From Halorubrum coriense DSM 10284 (lineage in GTDB: Archaea; Halobacteriota; Halobacteria; Halobacteriales; Haloferacaceae): 60,679 nt of DNA. Each line of letters opens with the position of its first letter. The stretch's first letter is position 1. Of the stretch, positions 25,794-34,203 are shown piece after piece. The position numbers and the translations under genes were made by a program. A model generated the notes under the pieces. The model was not told the DNA's origin. It did not search any database and saw nothing but the letters and a program-made list of their open reading frames with translations. Where the stretch lies: NCBI RefSeq assembly GCF_000337035.1, contig NZ_AOJL01000036.1, positions 91,834 through 152,512 of the forward strand. The letters are read 5' to 3'.

Positions 25794-26738
25794 TCAGTAC
25801 TCGATCGCGGCGGAGTAGCGGTTCAACACGACCACGAGCCCCGCCCCGGCCAGCGCGGCCAGCGCGAACCGCGGCGCGGCCGCCCGCCACGACTCGCCGC
25901 TCTCGGCGAGGACGGCCGTCGTCTCGGCGAGGGGCGCGCGGAGCGCGCCGACGACGAGGCTCACGAGGAAGGCCATCGTGGCGGCGCGGGCGCGGGCGAG
26001 GGCGTACCGGACGGCGTGCGCGATGGTGACGAGGCCGACGACGCCGCCGGCGCAGAACGCGGCGACGACCGGTGCGGTCTCGACGATGCCGTCCGTGCCG
26101 CGCCCGAGCGCGAACGCGATCGCGCCGTCGACGAACCGGCCGACCGTCCCCGCCATGTAGTCGTACTGGCCGAGGACGATCAGTAGCAGCGAGCCGGAGA
26201 TGCCCGGGAGGATCATCGCGCTGACCGCCACCGCGCCCGCGACGGCGACCACCGGCAGCGAGCTCGCCACCGCGGCGGAGGCGAACCCCGACGCGAGGAA
26301 GGCGAGCGCGAAGCCGCCGACCGCGGCCGCCTTCCGCGTCGGCGTCGCGAGGTCGACGTCGGCGAGGAGGACGCCCGCGCTCGCGGCGATCAGCCCGAAG
26401 AAGAACCCGTACGTCGCCACCGGCCGCGTCGTGAGCAGGTAGTCGACGCCGCTCAACACCGCGACGACCGCGGTGGCGATCCCGGCCCCGAGCGCGAGGA
26501 GGAAGCCGGCGTCGAGCTCGCGGACCGCGGTCAACGCGTCGTCGCGACCGCCCGAACGGAGCCCCGCGAGTATCCGCCGGAGCCGCGAGGGCGTCGCGGC
26601 CGTGATCGCGGCCACGAGCCGCTCGTAGACGCCGACGATGAGCGCGATGGTCCCGCCGGAGACGCCCGGCACGGCGTCGGCGCTCCCCATCGCGACGCCT
26701 TTGAGATAAATCGTCACCCACGCGCGGAGTCCGGCCAT
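25794..26738 (-). CDS. DUF368/PopT-family polyprenyl-phosphate transporter
   Basis: This 314-aa polytopic membrane protein (about eight to ten helices) has the DUF368 signature AMGSADAVPGVSGGTIALIVGVYERLVAAI and a repeated equivalent SAMILPGISGSLLLIVLGQYDY, the inverted-repeat PG(V/I)SG motifs. DUF368 proteins are now known in bacteria to return undecaprenyl phosphate across the membrane. It lies 42 nt downstream of aglB on the same strand, so co-transcription is likely. Recycling of dolichyl phosphate released by AglB is a reasonable inference for this gene. Confidence 0.88.
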   Translation of the reverse strand: MAGLRAWVTIYLKGVAMGSADAVPGVSGGTIALIVGVYERLVAAITAATPSRLRRILAGLRSGGRDDALTAVRELDAGFLLALGAGIATAVVAVLSGVDYLLTTRPVATYGFFFGLIAASAGVLLADVDLATPTRKAAAVGGFALAFLASGFASAAVASSLPVVAVAGAVAVSAMILPGISGSLLLIVLGQYDYMAGTVGRFVDGAIAFALGRGTDGIVETAPVVAAFCAGGVVGLVTIAHAVRYALARARAATMAFLVSLVVGALRAPLAETTAVLAESGESWRAAAPRFALAALAGAGLVVVLNRYSAAIEY

Positions 26739-26780
26739 CTGCTCGCAAGAAACGGAGCCGCGGTTATGAAGGGACGGGTC

Positions 26781-29700
26781 TCAGGCCGCCGCGTCGACCG
26801 CGACCGTCAGATCGCTCGCCGCCGCCGCGGTCGGTTCGGTGCCGATCAGCGAGCCGGCGTCCGTCGAGTTCGTCGTGTCGCCGTCGTCGTCGACCGGACA
26901 CTCGGGGTCGCCGCTCGGGCAGTCGACGACCTCCTCTGCCAGTTCGACCGTCGCCGCCGCGTCGTCCGCGCCGACGACCTGACCCTCGGTCACCTCGACC
27001 TGCCCGACGCGCCGGATCGTGTACAGGTCGTCGCCGGTCGTCTGCGCGGTGGTGACGTTGTACGGTCCGGTCGCGCGGACGCTCGTGTTCGTGTACCCGT
27101 TCTCGGGGCCGAACTCGTCGTAGCCCGTCGTCGAGTACGGGAGCGTGAGCTCGAAGCTCCCGTCGTCGTCCGCGGTCGCGTACTGCGTGTACTCGAACGT
27201 CTGCCCGTTCGGCTTCCGGAGCTGGACGGTCGCCTCGACCTCTTGCCCGGGCGCAGCGCCCGAGCCCTCGACGGTCGCGCCGGGCACGCGTTCGAACGTC
27301 TTGACGAAGTCGTCGCCGAACGCGCCAAACAGCGACTCGCCGAACGTCGCCTGGAGGTCGACGCCGAACCGCTGGGCGAGGATCTGCGCCTGCTGGGCGT
27401 ACGGCGACCGGCCGGGGGCCTGCGTGGCGTGAACCAGCCGGTAGTGTTCGAGCGCGTCGACGCGCTCGGAGGGCACGCCCATGACGCCGCCGACCTGCGC
27501 GGAGCCGTCCTCCTCGACGTACGACCGCGCCGCGGAGAGGTTGTCGAACCGGCGGACCGCCTGTCCCTCGCTCGGGAGGACCTTGATCTCCACCTGCTCG
27601 CCCGCGTTCGTCTGTGCGGTCTGGCGCTCGTAGTCGAGCACGACCGGGTCCGGCTCGACCGCGCTCCCGTAGTGCTGGTAGAGCCGGATCATCTGGCTCT
27701 CGTGGTAGCGCTGGGTGCGCGTCTGGAGCGCGGCGCGGAGCCCGCCCCGCTGGCCCTGCGGGCCCTCGACGCGCTGGTAGAGCACCTCGTTGAAGTCGCG
27801 CACCGTCTCGTTGCCCGAGTAGAACGTCACCGGCGCGTTGAACTTGGAGTTCGGCGACGCCATCTGCCAGTCGACCATCACGTACCGGGTGTTCGCGCCC
27901 TCGGCGCTCTGGCTCGCGAGCACCTCGGCCGCCTCCTCCTCGCTCGGTGCGAGCAGGTAGTCCGCGGCTTCGCCCGCGTTCTGCTGGAACGGGTTGGCGT
28001 TCGGGATGCGCTCGGCGCGCGTGGTGATCCAGTGGCCGTAGTCCCACCACGACTGGACGCCGTACGCGCCCTCGGGGTACTCGAAGTCGCCGTCCGCGGG
28101 ACGCTCGTAGGTGCCGTACAGCTCCATGGGGTTGTCCGCGCCTTCGAGTTCGCCCGGCGTCGGCGTCTCGTCGTTCATCCACTGGAGGCTCTCGTCCCAC
28201 TGGACGACGCTGCCCGGTTGGCTGGAGTTGCCCGCCTGCCAGACCGGTGTGGCGACGCCGACGAGTGGGACGACGAGGACGGCGAGGACGGCCGCGAGGG
28301 TGAGCACCTGCCACCCCTCGATGTCGCGGACCGCGTCGAGGGAGGTGAGATCGAGGGCGTCGAGCGCGACCTGGAGGAAGTACGCCGTGCCGACCGCGAC
28401 GACGACGGCGAGGTAGTAGTTGAAGCGGCCCTGAGTGAACGCGGCGCTCCCGATGAACGCCGCCCACACGACGAAGTACAGCTCCTCGGCGTCGTACTCG
28501 ACGAGCAGCGTCGCGCCGACGAGGAGGGCTGCGGCGATGAGCAGGCCGATCACCTGCCAGTCGACGCCGACGACGCCGCCGATCGCCGAGTAGGCCTGTG
28601 GGACGGCGTAGACGGAGCCGACGACCGCGAGCGCGGCCGGGATGTACAGCGTGTGGTTGGTGTTATCCGACCGGTAGAGGGGACGGGCGACGATGTAGAG
28701 GACAGCAGCGAGCGCGAGGAAGAATGCGAGCCCGTACTGCGAGAGCACGAAGTCGGTGAACTGCGCGTTCTGGAGCGGGGGCTGGGCTTCGCCGATAGTA
28801 CGTGCGCCGGCCGACGCGCTGAACGCGACGGTGTTGAGGAGGCTCCCGATAACTGTCGACCACAGCGACGGAATCGCGAGCCAGACGACGCCGGCGGAGG
28901 CGAGCACGAGGCCGCCGACGGCTGCTGGGTAGCTGTCGGTACTGAGGTCACGCGTCTCCCACTGCCGGGCGAGCCACGCGAGGAAAACTGCGCCGAGTGC
29001 GACGACAAGCGGTGCGATAAGCTGTAAAAGTGAGTACTCGCTCGGTTCGAACGAAAACGTGTCGAGCGGGATGACCTGCATCACGCCCGCGACGCTCATC
29101 GCGACCGCGCCGACGAACGCGACCGGCTCCGGGCTCTTACCGTGGTACGTGTCGCTCGTGATCTTGACCGCGAGGAATATCCCGGTGAAGCCGACCATCA
29201 GGATACCCGGCTGCCACGTCCAGATGTAGAGCCCGAGCGCCACGCCGGCCGCGGCGGCGTACACGATGGGCTTGCGGAGCGCGTCCCAATCTCGGTCGAC
29301 GACGAGCTCCCACACCGGCTTCTCGCGTTTCGCGGCCCCGAGGGCGGCGAGGAACGCGAGGATAGCAGTGCTCTGGAAGAAAACCTCGGCCACGCTGTGG
29401 TCGGGGAAACCGACGAGGGTGTATCGGAGGAAAGTCCCGGAGAACAGCGCCAGCGTCACCGCACCGGCGAGGGCCGGCACGCGGTCGACGAACCGCCGCG
29501 CGATGAAGTACGTCGGTACCGCCACGAGCGCGCCGACGATGGGTGCCATGACGAGCATGACCTCCTCGGCGCTGCCCATGATCGGTCGGGCGATCCAGAT
29601 CCCGACAGCCATGATGTGGTCCCACAGCGTGCCGAACTGGCCGGCGTTCGTCCCGAACGGGAAGCCGGTCCAGACGTCGTACGGGAGCGTACTCGGCCAG

Positions 29701-29915
29701 TTTTCGAGCAGGTAGTTCGTCGTACGGAAGTGATACCACGCGTCGTTGCCGCGGAAGTACACCTCACCGTTCTGAATGAAGTTCCCGTACGAGCGCAGCC
29801 GCGTCCACAGCATGAACGCGACCACGCCGAGGAGGGCGGGAACGTGGTACCACCGCGCGAGGAGATCGGACGGGGACGAGTCCGATTCGTCCGGCGGATC
29901 GTTCGAATCGCTCAT
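26781..29915 (-). CDS. aglB: Dolichyl-phosphooligosaccharide-protein glycotransferase AglB
   Basis: This 1044-aa STT3-type oligosaccharyltransferase transfers lipid-linked glycan to Asn of S-layer and other surface proteins. The N-terminal ~600 residues hold about 13 membrane helices. The first external loop has FRGNDAWYHFRTTNYL with the catalytic Asp. The sequon-binding WWDYG is at about 623-627, followed by GHWITTRAERIPNANPFQ. The C-terminal ~420 residues form the extracellular domain with an acidic Asp/Thr tail. A TATA-like CTTATG is about 28 nt upstream. Neighbouring aglG-like and DUF368 genes complete the N-glycosylation context. Confidence 0.97.
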   Translation of the reverse strand: MSDSNDPPDESDSSPSDLLARWYHVPALLGVVAFMLWTRLRSYGNFIQNGEVYFRGNDAWYHFRTTNYLLENWPSTLPYDVWTGFPFGTNAGQFGTLWDHIMAVGIWIARPIMGSAEEVMLVMAPIVGALVAVPTYFIARRFVDRVPALAGAVTLALFSGTFLRYTLVGFPDHSVAEVFFQSTAILAFLAALGAAKREKPVWELVVDRDWDALRKPIVYAAAAGVALGLYIWTWQPGILMVGFTGIFLAVKITSDTYHGKSPEPVAFVGAVAMSVAGVMQVIPLDTFSFEPSEYSLLQLIAPLVVALGAVFLAWLARQWETRDLSTDSYPAAVGGLVLASAGVVWLAIPSLWSTVIGSLLNTVAFSASAGARTIGEAQPPLQNAQFTDFVLSQYGLAFFLALAAVLYIVARPLYRSDNTNHTLYIPAALAVVGSVYAVPQAYSAIGGVVGVDWQVIGLLIAAALLVGATLLVEYDAEELYFVVWAAFIGSAAFTQGRFNYYLAVVVAVGTAYFLQVALDALDLTSLDAVRDIEGWQVLTLAAVLAVLVVPLVGVATPVWQAGNSSQPGSVVQWDESLQWMNDETPTPGELEGADNPMELYGTYERPADGDFEYPEGAYGVQSWWDYGHWITTRAERIPNANPFQQNAGEAADYLLAPSEEEAAEVLASQSAEGANTRYVMVDWQMASPNSKFNAPVTFYSGNETVRDFNEVLYQRVEGPQGQRGGLRAALQTRTQRYHESQMIRLYQHYGSAVEPDPVVLDYERQTAQTNAGEQVEIKVLPSEGQAVRRFDNLSAARSYVEEDGSAQVGGVMGVPSERVDALEHYRLVHATQAPGRSPYAQQAQILAQRFGVDLQATFGESLFGAFGDDFVKTFERVPGATVEGSGAAPGQEVEATVQLRKPNGQTFEYTQYATADDDGSFELTLPYSTTGYDEFGPENGYTNTSVRATGPYNVTTAQTTGDDLYTIRRVGQVEVTEGQVVGADDAAATVELAEEVVDCPSGDPECPVDDDGDTTNSTDAGSLIGTEPTAAAASDLTVAVDAAA

Positions 29916-29940
29916 TACCGCAAGGCACTGGCAAAACGCG

Positions 29941-29946
29941 CATAAG
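29941..29946 (-). promoter_or_regulatory. TATA-like box for aglB
   Basis: On the minus strand CTTATG lies 26-31 nt before the aglB ATG at 29915, within the ~145-bp region divergent from the aglG-like gene. Confidence 0.5.
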
Positions 29947-30030
29947 GCTTGTCATATACCCGCGCCCGCTGCGCCTTTCCGGGGGTGTCCGCGGTCGAAC
30001 GCGTTCCGGTGCGGGACCCGAGACGGAAAC

Positions 30031-30037
30031 CCTAAGC
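30031..30037 (+). promoter_or_regulatory. TATA-like element for aglG-like gene
   Basis: CCTAAGC lies 24-30 nt upstream of the GTG at 30061 and supports that start as leaderless. Confidence 0.4.
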
Positions 30038-30060
30038 GCTCGCGTCGAAAGCGTCTCGGT

Positions 30061-30978
30061 GTGAAGGTCTCTGTCGTCGTCTGTACGTACACGCTGGACA
30101 TGTACGAACACTTCCGCGAGGCGGCCGACAGCGTCCTCGCGCAGACGCACGACGATGTCGAACTCGTCGTGGTCGTCGACGGGACGCCGGAGGTGTACGA
30201 GCGCGTCGCAGAGAACTACGGCGACCGCGAGGACGCGGTGATCGCGTGTAACGACGAGAACGTGGGGCTGCTGGCGAGTCGGAACCGCGGTGCGGAGCTG
30301 GCCTCCGGCGACGTAGTCGCGTTCATCGACGACGACGCGATTGCGGACGAGGCGTGGGCCGAGCGGCTGGTTCGCGCCTACGAGGAGGAGGACGCTGTCG
30401 CGGCCGGCGGGAAGATGACGCCCGAGTGGGTCGCGGGGAAGCCGTCGTTTCTTCCCGAAGAGTTCTATTGGTTAGTCGGCGTTACCCATCGCGGATTTGC
30501 GGACGGGCCAGGCGAGGTGCGGAACACCTTCGGGTCGAATATCTCGTTCCGGACGGACGTGTTCGCAGAGTTGGGCGGGTTCGATGTCGACATCGGCGGG
30601 CGGAAGGGTGACAAGAATCTTCAGGGGGGAGAGACTGAGCTGTGTGCCCGGATGCGGGAAGAGTACGGGCAGGGCGTGTGGTACGACCCGGAAGCCGAGG
30701 TGGCACACAAGGTGTTCGAGTACCGGACAGACTTCTGGTGGTTGGTTGACCGCGCGTTTTGGCAGGGATACTCGAAGCGGGCGATGGAGTCGCTTGTCGA
30801 CGACGGCGGGAGAGAAGAGGGGGCGTTTCTGTATCGATTGATACTAGACTTTGTTCCGAAGCGCCTGAGAAACACTCTCAGTACACCCTCTCGACCGAAG
30901 CTAGAACGGCTGATCTGTCTCTTCTGCTTTACTTTCACTGTTGGGTGTGGCTACTTGTATGCCGTCGTAAGCCGCTAA
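30061..30978 (+). CDS. aglG: AglG-like glucosyl-dolichyl-phosphate glucuronosyltransferase (GT2)
   Basis: This 305-aa GT2 enzyme starts KVSVVVCTYTLDMYEHFREAADSVLAQTH, with the DxD at FIDDD (residues ~89-92), NVGLLASRNRGAELASGD, and the acceptor block GDKNLQGGETELCARM. A C-terminal hydrophobic segment (LICLFCFTFTVGCGYLYAVV) anchors it to the membrane. The pattern matches haloarchaeal AglG/AglI, which add hexuronic acid to dolichyl-phosphate glycans. The donor UDP-GlcA could come from the aglM-like gene at 44573. Base composition shifts to AT-rich in the last ~150 bp, marking the left edge of the variable cassette. The GTG start was chosen because it fits both the family N-terminus and the promoter spacing. 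Confidence 0.88.
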   Translation: MKVSVVVCTYTLDMYEHFREAADSVLAQTHDDVELVVVVDGTPEVYERVAENYGDREDAVIACNDENVGLLASRNRGAELASGDVVAFIDDDAIADEAWAERLVRAYEEEDAVAAGGKMTPEWVAGKPSFLPEEFYWLVGVTHRGFADGPGEVRNTFGSNISFRTDVFAELGGFDVDIGGRKGDKNLQGGETELCARMREEYGQGVWYDPEAEVAHKVFEYRTDFWWLVDRAFWQGYSKRAMESLVDDGGREEGAFLYRLILDFVPKRLRNTLSTPSRPKLERLICLFCFTFTVGCGYLYAVVSR

Positions 30979-31089
30979 CGTAGAATGACTTAGCAGATCT
31001 GTTTTGAATACGATTATGTGCATTTTCCATTTCCTCCAGTCATCATACTTCACCGCTGGTTTCTTGATTCGATATCCTGTAGTGCGTAT

Positions 31090-32259
31090 ATGGACGATCA
31101 CGTGGATGTCGCTGAACCAATCATTGGCGATGAAGAGCGGGAAAACCTGAGAAATGTTCTCGATTCTGGTCGGTTTTTACAGGGTGAGTTTGTTGAGGAA
31201 TTCGAAAAAAAATGGGCAAATTACGTAGGTACAAAAAACGCAGTTGCCGTTACTAACGGAACAGCGGCAATCCAACTATCTCTGAAAGCACTGGGATTGG
31301 AGCCCGGTGACGAGGTTATCGTTCCATCACTTACTTTCGGATCGACAGCTACCGCTGTGGTCCACCAAGCCGGTGTTCCGGTGTTCGCTGACATCGACCG
31401 AGAACTCTACACCCTCGATCATACGGATCTTGAGCGGTGCCTCTCCGACGAGACATTCGCGATTATGCCTGTCCATTTATATGGCCACCCTGCGGAGATG
31501 GACGAGATCCGAGCGTTCGCGGATGAACACGATCTATATGTCATCGAGGACGCGGCACAGGCACACGGAGCATCATACAAGAACGACATCGTTGGTTCGA
31601 TCGGTGATGTGGGCTGTTTCTCATTCTACGCCACGAAAAACATAACCACAGGTGAGGGCGGCATCGTGACGACAGATAACGACGCAGTCGCAGAACAGCT
31701 TCGGATGCTTCGAAGTCATGGGATGGCTAACCGAGACCAGCACGTGACTCTCGGGTACAACTACCGAATGAGTGAACTGAATGGGGCTATTGGGACAGCA
31801 CAAATTGACCGGCTTAACCGGTTTAATGAGCGAAGAAAGGAGATTAGTGGGAGACTGCTTGATGCGCTTGACGACCTGAACTGGCTTCAGCCAGCTACGG
31901 TACGCGATTACGTCGAACACGCGTACTTTTGGGCACCCTTTGAAGTTCAGACGGAAAAGATTGGCATGTCCGGAAAAGAAGTTTGGGAGAATCTTCGCGA
32001 ACAGGGTGTCGAGACGCGGCACAGATACAATGACCCTCTCTACGATCAGCCGGTCTTCGCTCGTCACCGTGGGTTCAATTCGGACTTCCCTTGGAGCGCA
32101 AACCCGAATGACCACGACTATGACCTCTCCCTCCCTAACGTAGAGGCCGTTGTCGGGAGCATGATCGGACTTCCGAATCATCCCAACCTCACTGAAGAGG
32201 AAATTCAGTACGTCATCGAAACCGTCAGAGAATTCGACACCGTCGCACAGGTGAGATAG
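31090..32259 (+). CDS. DegT/DnrJ/EryC1/StrS-family sugar aminotransferase
   Basis: This 389-aa PLP enzyme converts a keto-sugar nucleotide to an amino sugar. Fold-type I signatures are VTNGTAAIQLSLKALGLEPGDEVIVPSLTFGSTATAV, VIEDAAQAHGASY, and the Schiff-base lysine in FYATKNITTGEGG (Lys183). The ATG at 31090 starts MDDHVDVAEPIIGDEE, the normal N-terminus; an in-frame longer ORF upstream is unlikely to be coding. It is the first gene of the AT-rich glycan cassette. Together with the adjacent SDR and N-formyltransferase it suggests synthesis of an N-formylamino sugar. The exact sugar cannot be read from sequence. Confidence 0.9.
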   Translation: MDDHVDVAEPIIGDEERENLRNVLDSGRFLQGEFVEEFEKKWANYVGTKNAVAVTNGTAAIQLSLKALGLEPGDEVIVPSLTFGSTATAVVHQAGVPVFADIDRELYTLDHTDLERCLSDETFAIMPVHLYGHPAEMDEIRAFADEHDLYVIEDAAQAHGASYKNDIVGSIGDVGCFSFYATKNITTGEGGIVTTDNDAVAEQLRMLRSHGMANRDQHVTLGYNYRMSELNGAIGTAQIDRLNRFNERRKEISGRLLDALDDLNWLQPATVRDYVEHAYFWAPFEVQTEKIGMSGKEVWENLREQGVETRHRYNDPLYDQPVFARHRGFNSDFPWSANPNDHDYDLSLPNVEAVVGSMIGLPNHPNLTEEEIQYVIETVREFDTVAQVR

Positions 32260-32386
32260 GACATTTGTTGCTGGATTGACGACTTAGTTCGGATTGACGA
32301 GAGTGGATCTATTCCAGCCGCGGTTCAAAACTCCGGGGAGTCGAATGTCATAACAGATTTAATCTGTCGATTGGAAGTCACCGAAC

Positions 32387-33379
32387 GTGAAAGTACTCCT
32401 AACAGGTGGTGCCGGTTACATCGGCAACTACGTCGTTGAAGAAGTACTCGACAACGGCCATGAGGTCCGGGTTCTCGACTCGATGCTCTGGGGAGATAAT
32501 GCACTTGAATCCCTCCGCAAAAACGAGCGGTTGGAAGTCCGCAAGGGCGATATCCGGCACATCGAGGATCTCTCATACGCCGTAGAGGGATGCGACGCCG
32601 TGATTCACCTCGCAGGGATCGTCGGCGACCCCGCCTGCGGTGTCAACGAGCAAGCGACGCAAGCAGTGAATGTAGAGGCCACCAAATCACTCGTCGAAGT
32701 CTGTAAGCTCCACGATATTCAGCGTCTCGTTTTCGCGTCGACCTGTTCGGTGTACGGAGCCAGCCAGCTTATGGAGTTAAACGAGGGCTCGTACCTCAAT
32801 CCGCTCTCGTTGTACGCCGAGTCGAAGATCGATTCCGAGGAAATCATTCTCCACGAGACGCACGATATGTTCTCCGACAACGAGATCACGCCGACGATCC
32901 TTCGGCTCGGTACGATCTTCGGATGGTCTCGCCGGATGCGTTTCGATCTCGTTGTCAATATATTAACTGCGAAAGCCGTCTTAGAGGGGGATATTCCGGT
33001 TTTCGGTGGGGAGCAGTACCGGCCACTCGTCCACGTTCACGACGCCGCCCGAGCGTTCGCGGCTGTGCTAGAAGCCGATACAGAGAAAGTCGCGCATCAG
33101 ACGTTCAACGTCGGCGACAACGATCTGAACTACCAGATCAAAAAGGTAGGACAGATCGTCGAAGATAACGTCGACGGTGCTGAGGTTCGGTTCGTCGAAC
33201 ACAAGGAAGACGAGCGAACGTATCGCGTGAGCTTCGACAAGATCAACCATATTCTCGGCTGGGAGGCGAAACACGATATCGCAGACGGGGTGCAAGAGAT
33301 TAAAGAATGGATGGAAGAGGAGAACATCACTAACTACGAGAAAGACAACTTCAGGAACTCTGAGTATCCCTACATGTAG
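32387..33379 (+). CDS. NAD-dependent epimerase/dehydratase (extended SDR)
   Basis: This 330-aa protein opens with the NAD site VLLTGGAGYIGNYVVEEV, then HLAGIVGDPACGVN, the catalytic TCSVYG with YAESK (Tyr143, Lys147), and PLVHVHDAARAF. These are features of nucleotide-sugar epimerases/dehydratases of the WcaG type found in O-antigen-like clusters. It starts at GTG 32387, about 127 nt after the aminotransferase. Whether it is the 4,6-dehydratase supplying the keto sugar or a later epimerase/reductase is open. Base composition is AT-richer than the core genome. Confidence 0.87.
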   Translation: MKVLLTGGAGYIGNYVVEEVLDNGHEVRVLDSMLWGDNALESLRKNERLEVRKGDIRHIEDLSYAVEGCDAVIHLAGIVGDPACGVNEQATQAVNVEATKSLVEVCKLHDIQRLVFASTCSVYGASQLMELNEGSYLNPLSLYAESKIDSEEIILHETHDMFSDNEITPTILRLGTIFGWSRRMRFDLVVNILTAKAVLEGDIPVFGGEQYRPLVHVHDAARAFAAVLEADTEKVAHQTFNVGDNDLNYQIKKVGQIVEDNVDGAEVRFVEHKEDERTYRVSFDKINHILGWEAKHDIADGVQEIKEWMEEENITNYEKDNFRNSEYPYM

Positions 33380-33387
33380 ATCTATAT

Positions 33388-34122
33388 TTATTCACCGTTT
33401 TTATGTGTGTAATTTGGAACTTTTTTTGGTTCAGCACTATTTTCTACTTCATCCGACTCTGACTCAATATGTACTTCTAAATAATATTTTTTACCGTTCT
33501 TTTTGAAGTAAGCGTTATTGTACGGAGGGAATGTGAGTGCCCGGAGCCTATCTATGAAGTCACCGATCCTGACTTTTTTGTCGAGATTTAACTCCCATAG
33601 ATCCGTGAAATCCCGCTTGTAATGGTACGTTCCTTCGTTCAACTGTTGTTCAATAGTACCTACGTCACTCTCGCGAATCTGGTCCCACATCCGCTTGAAC
33701 TGCTCAACCTGTGTATCTTCGAGACGCTCGTACAAATCTCGTGCATCATCTTTGGGATCAATATGAACTTTTTGTCGATCTATAATCGGGCCTTGGTCCA
33801 CATCAGACGTCATATAATGTATTGAAGTACCTGCTGGATTATTTTCGATGATACTCCAAACGTTGGGGTTTGCCCCTCTGTTGTATGGAAGATACGATTT
33901 ATGAAGATTTATCGCACCGTATTCAGGTACCTCTAGAATCTCTTCTGGGACAATATGTCTATATCCTACAGAAAGAATAAGATCTGGTTCGATATCCTTT
34001 AGTATATTCAGTTGTTCATTTTCTGTAAATATGCCCTGTACCTTCGTATCATCACGGCTTACTAGCCAATCGTAGATACGTTCCCCTACATCATTAATTC
34101 CCAGAAATGCTATTTCTATCAT
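33388..34122 (-). CDS. Formyltransferase-family protein (probable sugar N-formyltransferase)
   Basis: This 244-aa protein has the methionyl-tRNA formyltransferase fold with the catalytic set complete: AINLHKSYLPYNRGANPNVWSI (Asn72, His74) and MTSDVDQGPII (Asp109). N10-formyl-tetrahydrofolate or an archaeal equivalent would be the donor. Archaea do not formylate initiator Met-tRNA, and the neighbours are sugar-modifying, so an amino-sugar N-formyltransferase is the best reading. The lack of an OB-fold C-terminal domain also fits sugar formyltransferases. It is convergent with the SDR gene, 8 nt apart. Base composition is strongly AT-rich. Confidence 0.85.
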   Translation of the reverse strand: MIEIAFLGINDVGERIYDWLVSRDDTKVQGIFTENEQLNILKDIEPDLILSVGYRHIVPEEILEVPEYGAINLHKSYLPYNRGANPNVWSIIENNPAGTSIHYMTSDVDQGPIIDRQKVHIDPKDDARDLYERLEDTQVEQFKRMWDQIRESDVGTIEQQLNEGTYHYKRDFTDLWELNLDKKVRIGDFIDRLRALTFPPYNNAYFKKNGKKYYLEVHIESESDEVENSAEPKKVPNYTHKNGE

Positions 34123-34203
34123 AAGTCATCCCAGTATCTTTGATATATAAAACTACTGAATTCATAACCTTTCTGCGTCAAGTTATCGAAGGCTACACAG
34201 ATT

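Noticed and set aside
33388-34122. Methionyl-tRNA formyltransferase for translation initiation
   Set aside because: Archaea initiate with unformylated Met, the protein lacks the C-terminal OB domain, and neighbours are sugar-modifying genes.
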